DNA from: Atherix ibis
Lineage: Eukaryota > Arthropoda > Insecta > Diptera > Athericidae
Length of the DNA stretch: 64,000 nucleotides
Assembly: GCA_958298945.1 (NCBI GenBank)
Contig: OY282610.1
Location: 54,133,667 to 54,197,666 of the forward strand
Direction: 5' to 3'
Shown piece by piece: positions 1 to 10,338 of the stretch. The notes below the pieces were generated by a model that made no database searches, had not been told where the DNA came from, and worked only from the letters and a program-made list of their open reading frames with translations. The translations under genes and the position numbers were made by a program. The first letter of the stretch is position 1. Each line of letters starts with the position of its first letter.

Positions 1-421
1 ACCTTAATTTGTATACAAAAAAAAACGAATTTTAGGAAAGAAAACTATAAATTTTATGAATTTTTTCTCAAAATCACCAACAAAAATTTATCCAGAAAGG
101 ATATTCTCATTCCAATCGAGAAAATATGCATTGGAGAAGCTTTGCCTGAAAGTACGCAATGACACCATAAAAACCGTTCTAAAAACCTTAATTTTTATAC
201 AAAAAAAACGAATTTTAAGAAAGAAAACCATAAATTTTATGAATTTTTTCTCAAAATCACCAACAAAAATTTATCCAGAAATGATATTCTCATTCCAATC
301 GAGCAAATATGCAATGGAGAAGCTTTGCCTGAAAGTACGCAATGACACCATAAAAACAATTCTAAAAACCTTAATTTTTATACAAAAAAAATGAATTTTA
401 AGAAAGAAAACCATAAATTTT
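1..421 (+). repeat. Leading partial run of canonical monomers
   Basis: The tail of a monomer (1-55, with the GGAAAG tail typical of the second monomer in a run) is followed by two complete canonical monomers at 56-239 and 240-421. The second carries the GAAATGATATT variant that marks the last M before an anchor. This is the end of an HOR unit whose anchor lies left of the window. Confidence 0.93.
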
Positions 422-2043
422 ATGAATTTTTTCTCAAAACCTCCAACAAAAATTTATCCAGAAAGAATTTTCTCATTCCAATGAGAATAATATGAATTGG
501 AGAAGCTTTGCCTGAAAGTGCACAATCATACCCCAAACAAACATCTCCAAAAAACCACCATTTTCATAGAGAAAAACAAATTTTAAGAGAAAGTGGACTC
601 AGTGTAATAATTGTTGCCTCCTATTTTTTGAGAAAACTGGGTGCCTGGTGTAAAAATTGGATTTTCGTGAATATTGTCACAAATTTTCGAATTTTTGTGG
701 TTTTTTGCATATCTTTAGGTGGTCAATTTATTTTGCTTTCAGTAAATAAAAAATTTAATTTTAGGCAATTTTTTTTAATAGTGCTCACAAAAATTTATTC
801 TGAAAGGATATTCCTTTTTCGATCAGGATAATATGGATCTAGAAGGCTATGTTAAAGTGTATGTAATGAAACCATGAAACAAATTGCCATTTTTATCCAA
901 AAAAGCAAACTTTATTTTTAAAAAAATACAGCGAACTTTAGGTATTTTTTTTTAAAACGCCTGGAAAAATTTTTCCTGTAAGGACTTTTTTAGTCCGATC
1001 AGGATAATAAGAATAATTATTAGTTTCACATATGTATGCGCATTAACATCATTAAACAAATTTTCGAAAAAATTTCCTTTTTCATAGAAAAATAGAAATT
1101 TAAAAAAAAATTTAATGATCTTTTGGCAAATTTTTCTCAAAACTCCCACCGAAATTTATCGTGACATGTCATTTTCCTTCCAATCATTATATTAAGAGTC
1201 ATAGAAGGTTTGCCTGAAAGTGTGCAATGACACCACAAAATAAATTCTAAAAAACCTTAATTTTTATACAAAAAAAACGAATTTTAATAAAGAAAACAAT
1301 TAATTTTATGAATTTTTTCTCAAAATCACCAACAAAAATTTATCCAGAAAGGATATTCTCATTCCAATCGAAAAAATATGTACTGAAGAAACTTTGCCTG
1401 AAAGTACGCAATGACACCATAAAAACAATTCTAAAAACCTTAATTTGTATACAAAAAAAAAACGAATTTTAAGAAAGAAAACTATAAATTTTATGAATTT
1501 TTTCTCAAAATCACCAACAAAAATTTATCCAGAAAGGATATTCTCATTCCAATCGAGAAAATATGTATTGGAGAAGCTTTGCCTAAAAGTACGCAATGAC
1601 ACCATAAAAACAATTCTAAAAACCTTAATTTGTATACAAAAAAAAACGAATTTTAGGAAAGAAAACTATAAATTTTATGAATTTTTTCTCAAAATCACCA
1701 ACAAAAATTTATCCAGAAAGGATATTCTCATTCCAATCGAAAAAATATGCATTGAAAAAGCTTTGCCTAAAAGTACGCAATGACACCATAAACACCGTTC
1801 TAAAAACCTTAATTTTTATACAAAAAAAAACGAATTTTAAGAAAGAAAACCATAAATTTTATGAATTTTTTCTCAAAATCACCAACAAAAATTTATCCAG
1901 AAATGATATTCTCATTCCAATCGAGAAAATATGCATTGGAGAAGCTTTGCCTGAAAGTATGCAATGGCACCATAAAAACAATTCTAAAAACCTTAATTTT
2001 TATACAAAAAAAATGAATTTTAAGAAAGAAAACCATAAATTTT
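422..2043 (+). repeat. HOR unit 1: anchor + 4 monomers
   Basis: Anchor 422-1307, then four M (1308-2043). The total of 1,622 bp is the modal unit length. Private marks are CTCC in place of CACC at about 430, one T fewer in the D1/D2 T-tract near 770, and a perfect 14-bp palindrome GGAAAAATTTTTCC at 963-976. The first M has lost its HindIII site (AAACTTTGCC at about 1389). The four M follow the usual order: two with TGTATTGG-type centres, one GCATTGG with CCGTTC, and one with GAAATGATATT next to the following anchor. Confidence 0.93.
1308..2043 (+). repeat. Reference run of canonical 184-bp monomers (M1-M4)
   Basis: Four monomers start at about 1308, 1493, 1677 and 1860. All share ATGAATTTTTTCTC, CACCAACAAAAATTTATCC, a GAAGCTTTGCC motif with a HindIII site (lost in the first here), GTACGCAATGACACC and an A-tract of 7-10 bases. 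Classes differ at a few positions: M1/M2 have TGTATTGG, CAATTC and TTTGTATAC; M3 has GCATTGG, CTAAAAG and CCGTTC; M4 has GAAATGATATT and CAATTC and precedes L. The same ordered classes recur in most units, which is what makes this a higher-order repeat and not a simple satellite. Confidence 0.88.
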
Positions 2044-2241
2044 ATGAATGTTTTCTCAAAACCACCAACAAAAATTTATCCAGAAAGAATTTTCTCATTC
2101 CAATGAGAATAATATGAATTGGAGAAGCTTTGCCTGAAAGTGCACAATCATACCCCAAACAAACATCTCCAAAAAACCACCATTTTCATAGAGAAAAACA
2201 AATTTTAAGAGAAAGTGGACTCAGTGTAATAATTGTTGCCT
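2044..2241 (+). repeat. Anchor segment L (last monomer type), reference copy
   Basis: The first half is close to a canonical monomer but carries the anchor-specific changes AAAACCACC, GAAAGAATTTTC and AATGAGAATAATATGAATTGG. It then leaves the consensus at GAAAGTGCACAATCATACCCC. The second half is still alignable to M (CATAGAGAAAAACAAATTTTAAG against the monomer tail) but strongly diverged. The L/D1 border is approximate. This segment opens each anchor except where a chimera replaces its front half. Confidence 0.8.
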
Positions 2242-2385
2242 CCTATTTTTTGAGAAAACTGGGTGCCTGGTGTAAAAATTGGATTTTCGTGAATATTGTC
2301 ACAAATTTTCGAATTTTTGTGGTTTTTTGCATATCTTTAGGTGGTCAATTTATTTTGCTTTCAGTAAATAAAAAATTTAATTTTA
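2242..2385 (+). repeat. Anchor segment D1 (most diverged, about 144 bp)
   Basis: This stretch includes GGGTGCCTGGTGTAAAAATT and GGTGGTCAATTTATTTTGC. It is the richest in G of the whole unit and the least like M. Its start (ATTTTTTGAGAAAACT) and end (AAATTTAATTTTAGGCAA) resemble the corresponding monomer start and tail. It may therefore be a truncated ancient monomer, but an unrelated insertion cannot be excluded. It is nearly identical in all 39 anchors. Confidence 0.6.
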
Positions 2386-2562
2386 GGCAATTTTTTTTTA
2401 ATAGTGCTCACAAAAATTTATTCTGAAAGGATATTCCTTTTTCGATCAGGATAATATGGATCTAGAAGGCTATGTTAAAGTGTATGTAATGAAACCATGA
2501 AACAAATTGCCATTTTTATCCAAAAAAGCAAACTTTATTTTAAAAAAATACAGCGAACTTTA
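2386..2562 (+). repeat. Anchor segment D2 (diverged monomer, about 177 bp)
   Basis: D2 aligns with M over its length: CACAAAAATTTATTCTGAAAGG corresponds to ACAAAAATTTATCCAGAAAGG in the canonical monomer, and ATGGATCTAGAAGGCTATG to the ATTGGAGAAGCTTTGCC region. The HindIII site is lost (AAGGCTAT). The A-rich tail contains CAGCGAACTTTAGG. Confidence 0.8.
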
Positions 2563-2746
2563 GGTATTTTTTTTTAAAACGCCTGGAAAAAATTTTCCTG
2601 TAAGGACTTTTTTAGTCCGATCAGGATAATAAGAATAATTATTAGTTTCACATATGTATGCGCATTAACATCATTAAACAAATTTTCGAAAAAATTTCCT
2701 TTTTCATAGAAAAATAGAAATTTAAAAAAAAATTTAATGATCTTTT
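2563..2746 (+). repeat. Anchor segment D3 (diverged monomer, 184 bp)
   Basis: D3 has canonical monomer length but low identity to M. It holds several short dyads: near-palindrome GGAAAAAATTTTCC, hairpin GGACT-T5-AGTCC at 2604-2618, ACATATGT at 2650-2657, TGCGCA at 2659-2664 and TTTTCGAAAA at 2683-2692. The reverse strand is open for about 65 codons in most copies, but nothing suggests translation. Confidence 0.8.
2604..2618. other. Short perfect inverted repeat in D3
   Basis: GGACT-TTTTT-AGTCC, a 5-bp stem with a T5 loop. It is repeated in essentially every anchor, for example from about 984, 3674, 8910 and 63099. The stem is intact in almost all copies I read. It is a structural candidate only; no function is implied. 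Confidence 0.6.
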
Positions 2747-2929
2747 GGCAAATTTTTCTCAAAACTCCCACCGAAATTTATCGTGACATGTCATTTTCCT
2801 TCCAATCATTATATTAAGAGTCATAGAAGGTTTGCCTGAAAGTGTGCAATGACACCACAAAATAAATTCTAAAAAACCTTAATTTTTATACAAAAAAAAC
2901 GAATTTTAATAAAGAAAACAATTAATTTT
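2747..2929 (+). repeat. Anchor segment D4 (diverged monomer, 183 bp)
   Basis: D4 opens with CTCAAAACTCCCACCGAAATTTATC, then a 10-bp perfect palindrome TGACATGTCA at 2784-2793, then AAGGTTTGCCTGAAAGTGTGC. Its last half is close to canonical, ending AATAAAGAAAACAATTAATTTTATG. D4 thus grades into the M run and is the youngest-looking of the D segments. Confidence 0.82.
2784..2793. other. 10-bp palindrome TGACATGTCA in D4
   Basis: A perfect dyad conserved in essentially all 39 anchors. It consists of two inverted TGACA half-sites without spacer. Such half-sites can be bound by TALE-homeodomain or bZIP-type factors, but binding here is speculation. Confidence 0.55.
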
Positions 2930-3112
2930 ATGAATTTTTTCTCAAAATCACCAACAAAAATTTATCCAGAAATGATATTCTCATTCCAATCGAGAAAATA
3001 TGCATTGGAAAAGCTTTGCCTGAAAGTACGCAATGACACCATAAAAACAATTCTAAAAACCTTAATTTTTATACAAAAAAAATGAATTTTAAGAAAGAAA
3101 ACCATAAATTTT

Positions 3113-4735
3113 ATGAATTTTTTCTCAAAACCACCAACAAAAATTTATCCAGAAAGAATTTTCTCATTCCAATGAGAATAATATGAATTGGAGAAGCTTT
3201 GCCTGAAAGTGCACAATCATACCCCAAACAAACATCTCCAAAAAACCACCATTTTCATAGAGAAAAACAAATTTTAAGAGAAAGTGGACTCAGTGTAATA
3301 ATTGTTGCCTCCTATTTTTTGAGAAAACTGGGTGCCTGGTGTAAAAATTGGATTTTCGTGAATATTGTCACAAATTTTCGAATTTTTGTGGTTTTTTGCA
3401 TATCTTTAGGTGGTCAATTTATTTTGCTTTCAGTAAATAAAAAATTTAATTTTAGGCAATTTTTTTTTAATAGTGCTCACAAAAATTTATTCTGAAAGGA
3501 TATTCCTTTTTCGATCAGGATAATATGGATCTAAAAGGCTATGTTAAAGTGTATGTAATGAAACCATGAAACAAATTGCCATTTTTATCCAAAAAAGCAA
3601 ACTTTATTTTTAAAAAAATACAGCGAACTTTAGGTATTTTTTTTTAAAACGCCTGGAAAAAATTTTCCTGTAAGGACTTTTTTAGTCCGATCAGGATAAT
3701 AAGAATAATTATTAGTTTCACATATAAATGCGCATTAACATCATTAAACAAATTTTCGAAAAAATTTCCTTTTTCATAGAAAAATAGAAATTTAAAAAAA
3801 AATTTAATGATCTTTTGGCAAATTTTTCTCAAAACTCCCACCGAAATTTATCGTGACATGTCATTTTCCTTCCAATCATTATATTAAGAGTCATAGAAGG
3901 TTTGCCTGAAAGTGTGCAATGACACCACAAAATAAATTCTAAAAAACCTTAATTTTTATACAAAAAAAACGAATTTTAATAAAGAAAACAATTAATGTTA
4001 TGAATTTTTTCTCAAAATCACCAACAAAAATTTATCCAGAAAGGATATTCTCATTCCAATCGAGAAAATATGTATTGGAGAAGCTTTGCCTGAAAGTACG
4101 CAATGACACCATAAAAACAATTCTAAAAACCTTAATTTGTATACAAAAAAAAAACGAATTTTAAGAAAGAAAACTATAAATTTGATGAATTTTTTCTCAA
4201 AATCACCAACAAAAATTTATCTAGAAAGGATATTCTCATTCCAATCGAGAAAATATGTATTGGAGAAGCTTTGCCTGAAAGTACGCAATGACACCATAAA
4301 AACAATTCTAAAAACCTTAATTTGTATACAAAAAAAAACGAATTTTAGGAAAGAAAACTATAAATTTTATGAATTTTTTCTCAAAATCACCAACAAAAAT
4401 TTATCCAGAAAGGATATTCTCATTCCAATCGAAAAAATATGCATTGGAGAAGCTTTGCCTAAAAGTACGCAATGACACCATAAAAACCGTTCTAAAAACC
4501 TTAATTTTTATACAAAAAAAACGAATTTTAATAAAGAAAACAATTAATTCTATGAATTTTTTCTCAAAATCACCAACAAAAATTTATCCAGAAATGATAT
4601 TCTCATTCCAATCGAGAAAATATGCATTGGAGAAGCTTTGCCTGAAAGTACGCAATGACACCATAAAAACAATTCTAAAAACCTTAATTTTTATACAAAA
4701 AAAAATGAATTTTAAGAAAGAAAAACATAAATTTT
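3113..4735 (+). repeat. HOR unit 3: anchor + 4 monomers
   Basis: Anchor 3113-3999, run 4000-4735. Private marks: CTAAAAGGC in D2 near 3531, CATATAAATGC in D3 near 3721 (breaking the ACATATGT dyad), and TTAATGTTATG at the D4/M border. The fourth M has TCTATG at its start (about 4549), a variant seen again near 37932. Confidence 0.92.
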
Positions 4736-6175
4736 ATGAATTTTTTCTCAAACCCACCAACAAAAATTTATCCAGAAAGAATTTTCTCATTCCAATGAGA
4801 ATAATATGAATTGGAGAAGCTTTGCCTGAAAGTGCACAATCATACCCCAAACAAACATCTCCAAAAAACCACCATTTTCATAGAGAAAAACAAATTTTAA
4901 GAGAAAGTGGACTCAGTGTAATAATTGTTGCCTCCTATTTTTTGAGAAAACTGGGTGCCTGGTGTAAAAATTGGATTTTCGTGAATATTGTCACAAATTT
5001 TCGAATTTTTGTGGTTTTTTGCATATCTTTAGGTGGTCAATTTATTTTGCTTTCAGTAAATAAAAAATTTAATTTTAGGCAATTTTTTTTTAATAGTGCT
5101 CACAAAAATTTATTCTGAAAGGATATTCCTTTTTCGATCAGGATAATATGGATCTAGAAGGCTATGTTAAAGTGTATGTAATGAAACCATAAAACAAATT
5201 GCCATTTTTATCCAAAAAAGCAAACATTATTTTTAAAAAAATACAGCGAACTTTAGGTATTTTTTTTTAAAACGCCTGGAAAAAATTTTCCTGTAAGGAC
5301 TTTTTTAGTCTGATCAGGATAATAAGAATAATTATTAGTTTCACATATGTATGCGCATTAACATCATTAAACAAATTTTCGAAAAAATTTCCTTTTTCAT
5401 AGAAAAATAGAAATTTAAAAAAAAATTTAATGATCTTTAGGCAAATTTTTCTCAAAACTCCCACCGAAATTTATCGTGACATGTCATTTTCCTTCCAATC
5501 ATTATATTAAGAGTCATAGAAGGTTTGCCTGAAAGTGTGCAATGACACCACAAAATAAATTCTAAAAAACCTTAATTTTTATACAAAAAAAACGAATTTT
5601 AATAAAGAAAACAATTAATTTTATGAATTTTTTCTCAAAATCACCAACAAAAATTTATCCAGAAAGGATATTCTCATTCCAATCGAGAAAATATGTAATG
5701 GAGAAGCTTTGCATGAAAGTACGCAATGACACCATAAAAACAATTCTAAAAACCTTAATTTGTATACAAAAAAAAACGAATTTTAAGAAAGAAAACTATA
5801 AATTTTATGAATTTTTTCTCAAAATCACCAACAAAAATTTATCCAGAAAGGATATTCTCATTCCAATCGAGAAAATATGTATTGGAGAAGCTTTGCCTGA
5901 AAGTACGCAATGACACCATAAAAACAATTCTAAAAACCTTAATTTGTATACAAAAAAAAACGAATTTTAGGAAAGAAAACTATAAATTTTATGAATTTTT
6001 TCTCAAAATCACCAACAAAAATTTATCCAGAAAGGATATTCTCATTCCAATCGAGAAAATATGCATTGGAGAAGCTTTGCCTGAAAGTACACAATGACAC
6101 CATAAAAACCGTTCTAAAAACCTTAATTTTTATACAAAAAAAAAACGAATTTTAAGAAAGAAAACCATAAATTTT
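4736..6175 (+). repeat. HOR unit 4: anchor + 3 monomers
   Basis: Anchor 4736-5622, run 5623-6175. Private marks: AAACATTAT near 5221, AGTCTGATCAGG near 5308 (breaks the D3 hairpin stem) and CTTTAGGCAA near 5437. The first M has GTAATGGAG and GCATGAAAG near 5694. The last M lacks the GAAATGATATT variant, so the class normally adjoining the anchor is the one missing. Confidence 0.92.
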
Positions 6176-8348
6176 ATGAATTTTTTCTCAAAACCACCAA
6201 CAAAAATTTATGCAGAAAGAATTTTCTCATTCCAATGAGAATAATATGAATTGGAGAAGCTTTGCCTGAAAGTGCACAATCATACCCCAAACAAACATCT
6301 CCAAAAAACCACCATTTTCATAGAGAAAAACAAATTTTAAGAGAAAGTGGACTCAGTGTAATAATTGTTGCCTCCTATTTTTTGAGAAAACTGGGTGCCT
6401 GGTGTAAAAATTGGATTTTCGTGAATATTGTCACAAATTTTCGAATTTTTGTGGTTTTTTGCATATCTTTAGGTGGTCAATTTATTTTGCTTTCAGTAAA
6501 TAAAAAATTTAATTTTAGGCAATTTTTTTTTAATAGTGCTCACAAAAATTTATTCTGAAAGGATATTCCTTTTTCGATCAGGATAATATGGATCTAGAAG
6601 GCTATGTTAAAGTGTATGTAATGAAACCATGAAACAAATTGCCATTTTTATCCAAAAAAGCAAACTTTATTTTTAAAAAAATACAGCGAACTTTAGGTAT
6701 TTTTTTTTAAAACGCCTGGAAAAAATTTTCCTGTAAGGACTTTTTTAGTCCGATCAGGATAATAGGAATAATTATTAGTTTCACATATGTATGCGCATTA
6801 ACATCATTAAACAAATTTACGAAAAAATTTCCTTTTTCATAGAAAAATAGAAATTTAAAAAAAAATTTAATGATCTTTTGGCAAATTTTTCTCAAAACTC
6901 CCACCGAAATTTATCGTGACATGTCATTTTCCTTCCAATCATTATATTAAGAGTCATAGAAGGTTTGCCTGAAAGTGTGCAATGACACCACAAAATAAAT
7001 TCTAAAAAACTTTAATTTTTATACAAAAAAAAACGAATTTTAATAAAGAAAACAATTAATTTTATGAATTTTTTCTCAAAATCACCAACAAAAATTTATC
7101 TAGAAAGGATATTCTCATTCCAATCGAAAAAATATGTATTGGAGAAGCTTTGCCTGAAAGTACGCAATGACACCATAAAAACAATTCTAAAAACCTTAAT
7201 TTGTATACAAAAAAAAACGAATTTTAAGAAAGAAAACTATAAATTTTATGAATTTTTTCTCAAAATCACCAACAAAAATTTATCCAGAAAGAATATTCTC
7301 ATTCCAATCGAGAAAATATGTATTGGAGAAGCTTTGCCTAAAAGTACGCAATGACACCATAAAAACAATTCTAAAAACCTTAATTTGTATACAAAAAAAA
7401 ACGAATTTTAGGAAAGAAAACTATAAATTTTATGAATTTTTTCTCAAAATCACCAACAAAAATTTATCCAGAAAGGATATTCTCATTCCAATCGAGAAAA
7501 TATGCATTGGAGAAGCTTTGCCTAAAAGTACGCAATGACACCATAAAAACCGTTCTAAAAACCTTAATTTTTATACAAAAAAAAAGAAATTTAATAAAGA
7601 AAACAATTAATTTTATGAATTTTTTCTCAAAATCACCAACAAAAATTTATCCAGAAAGGATATTCTCATTCCAATCGAAAAAATATGCATTGGAGAAGCT
7701 TTGCCTAAAAGTACGCAATGACACCATAAAAACCGTTCTAAAAACCTTAATTTTTATACAAAAAAAACGAATTTTAAGAAAGAAAACCATAAATTTTATG
7801 AATTTTTTCTCAAAATCACCAACAAAAATTTATCCAGAAATGATATTCTCATTCCAATCGAGAAAATATGCATTGGAGAAGCTTTGCCTGAAAGTACGCA
7901 ATGACACCATAAAAACAATTCTAAAAAACCTTAATTTTTATACAAAAAAAAACGAATTTTAATAAAGAAAACAATTAATTTTATGAATTTTTTCTCAAAA
8001 TCACCAACAAAAATTTATCCAGAAAGGATATTCTCATTCCAATCGAGAAAATATGTATTGGAGAAGCTTTGCCTGAAAGTACACAATGACACCATAAAAA
8101 CCGTTCTAAAAACCTTAATTTTTATACAAAAAAAACGAATTTTAAGAAAGAAAACCATAAATTTTATGAATTTTTTCTCAAAATCACCAACAAAAATTTA
8201 TCCAGAAATGATATTCTCATTCCAATCGAGAAAATATGCATTGGAGAAGCTTTGCCTGAAAGTACGCAATGACACCATAAAAACAATTCTAAAAACCTTA
8301 ATTTTTATACAAAAAAAATGAATTTTAAGAAAGAAAACCATAAATTTT
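6176..8348 (+). repeat. HOR unit 5: anchor + 7 monomers
   Basis: Anchor 6176-7063, run 7064-8348. Private marks: ATAGGAATAATT near 6771 and AAATTTACGAAA near 6813. The run starts with TCTAGAAAGG (about 7099) and has GAAAGAATATTC (about 7287), both shared with unit 6, and an AAAGAAATTTAATAAAG tail near 7582. The order of M classes suggests that part of a second run (GCATTGG/CCGTTC then GAAATGATATT) was duplicated within it. Confidence 0.91.
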
Positions 8349-10338
8349 ATGAATTTTTTCTCAAAACCACCAACAAAAATTTATCCAGAAAGAATTTTCT
8401 CATTCCAATGAGAATAATATGAATTGGAGAAGCTTTGCCTGAAAGTGCACAATCATACCCCAAACAAACATCTCCAAAAAACCACCATTTTCATAGAGAA
8501 AAACAAATTTTAAGAGAAAGTGGACTCAGTGTAATAATTGTTGCCTCCTATTTTTTGAGAAAACTGGGTGCCTGGTGTAAAAATTGGATTTTCGTGAATA
8601 TTGTCACAAATTTTCGAATTTTTGTGGTTTTTTGCATATCTTTAGGTGGTCAATTTATTTTGCTTTCAGTAAATAAAAAATTTAATTTTAGGCAATTTTT
8701 TTTTAATAGTGCTCACAAAAATTTATTCTGAAAGGATATTCCTTTTTCGATCAGGATAATATGGATCTAGAAGGCTATGTTAAAGTGTATGTAATGAAAC
8801 CATGAAACAAATTGCCATTTTTATCCAAAAAAGCAAACTTTATTTTTAAAAAAATACAGCGAACTTTAGGTATTTTTTTTTAAAACGCCTGGAAAAAATT
8901 TTCCTGTAAGGACTTTTTTAGTCCGATCAGGATAATAAGAATAATTATTAGTTTCACATATGTATGCGCATTAACATCATTAAACAAATTTTCGAAAAAA
9001 TTTCCATTTTCATAGAAACATAGAAATTTAAAAAAAAATTTAATGATCTTTTGGCAAATTTTTCTCAAAACTCCCACCGAAATTTATCGTGACATGTCAT
9101 TTTCCTTCCAATCATTATATTAAGAGTCATAGAAGGTTTGCCTGAAAGTGTGCAATGACACCACAAAATAAATTCTAAAAAACCTTAATTTTTATACAAA
9201 AAAAAACGAATTTTAATAAAGAAAACAATTAATTTTATGAATTTTTTCTCAAAATCACCAACAAAAATTTATCTAGAAAGGATATTCTCATTCCAATCGA
9301 GAAAATATGTATTGGAGAAGCTTTGCCTGAAAGTACGCAATGACACCATAAAAACAATTCTAAAAACCTTAATTTGTATACAAAAAAAAACGAATTTTAA
9401 GAAAGAAAACTATAAATTTTATGAATTTTTTCTCAAAATCACCAACAAAAATTTATCCAGAAAGAATATTCTCATTCCAATCGAGAAAATATGTATTGGA
9501 GAAGCTTTGCCTGAAAGTACGCAATGACACCATAAAAACAATTCTAAAAACCTTAATTTGTATACAAAAAAAAAACGAATTTTAGGAAAGAAAACTATAA
9601 ATTTTATGAATTTTTTCTCAAAATCACAAACAAAAATTTATCCAGAAAGGATATTCTCATTCCAATCGAGAAAATATGTATTGGAGAAGCTTTAACTGAA
9701 AGTACAAAATGACACCATAAAAACAATTCTAAAAACCTTAATTTGTATACAAAAAAAAACGAATTTTAGGAAAGAAAACTATAAATTTTATGAATTTTTT
9801 CTCAAAATCACCAACAAAAATTTATCCAGAAAGGATATTCTCATTCCAATCGAGAAAATATGCATTGGAGAAGCTTTGCCTAAAAGTACGCAATGACACC
9901 ATAAAAACCGTTCTAAAAACCTTAATTTTTATACAAAAAAAACGAAATTTAATAAAGAAAACAATTAATTTTATGAATTTTTTCTCAAAATCACCAACAA
10001 AAATTTATCCAGAAAGGATATTCTCATTCCAATCGAGAAAATATGCATTGGAGAAGCTTTGCCTAAAAGTACGCAATGACACCATAAAAACCGTCCTAAA
10101 AACCTTAATTTTTATACAAAAAAAACGAATTTTAAGAAAGAAAACCATAAATTTTATGAATTTTTTCTCAAAATCACCAACAAAAATTTATCCAGAAATG
10201 ATATTATCATTCCAATCGAGAAAATATGCATTGGAGAAGCTTTGCCTGAAAGTACGCAATGACACCATAAAAACAATTCTAAAAACCTTAATTTTTATAC
10301 AAAAAAAATGAATTTTAAGAAAGAAAACCATAAATTTT
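8349..10338 (+). repeat. HOR unit 6: anchor + 6 monomers
   Basis: Anchor 8349-9236, run 9237-10338. Private marks: TTTCCATTTTCATAGAAACATAG near 9001-9024; one monomer with AATCACAAAC (about 9624) and TTTAACTGAAAGTACAAAATG (about 9691). It shares TCTAGAAAGG, GAAAGAATATTC and a GAAATTTAATAAAG tail with unit 5, so the two runs are sisters. Confidence 0.91.

Larger units (their letters stand above)
2044..3112 (+). repeat. HOR unit 2: anchor + 1 monomer
   Basis: Anchor 2044-2929 and a single M (2930-3112), which is of the GAAATGATATT class normally found just before an anchor. So the first three M classes are missing relative to the modal unit, consistent with loss by unequal exchange. The L segment has GAATGTTTTCTC near 2047. 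This copy is the reference for the anchor subdivisions listed separately. Confidence 0.93.

Noticed and set aside
508..831. A 98-107 codon frame (reads MPESAQSYPKQ...) repeated in most anchors
   Set aside because: It starts at TTG within a repeat, has no ribosome-binding or splice context, and is a by-product of anchor homogeneity. It is broken by a stop in units 8, 9, 21 and 33 and by one-base indels in units 13, 19, 20, 30 and 32. The hydrophobic stretch comes from T-rich DNA, not a visible membrane-protein family.
952..1149. Minus-strand 65-codon frame in every D3/D4
   Set aside because: It is AT-rich low-complexity sequence (Phe, Lys, Ile, Leu), and its conservation is explained by repeat homogenisation. 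No promoter, start context or family resemblance is visible.
2242..2385. D1 as an inserted transposon or pol III (SINE-like) fragment
   Set aside because: I see no terminal inverted repeats, target-site duplication, poly-A tail boundary or A/B box pair; it is kept only as a diverged anchor segment of unknown origin.
2604..2618. Intrinsic (rho-independent) terminator at GGACT-T5-AGTCC
   Set aside because: The stem is only 5 bp, not GC-rich and not followed by a T-run on the same strand. There is no gene upstream and the context looks eukaryotic.
2683..2700. Possible CENP-B box in D3 (TTCG followed by A at the right spacing)
   Set aside because: Only the TTCG....A part fits; the essential CGGG half is absent (TTTCC follows), so it does not meet the motif.
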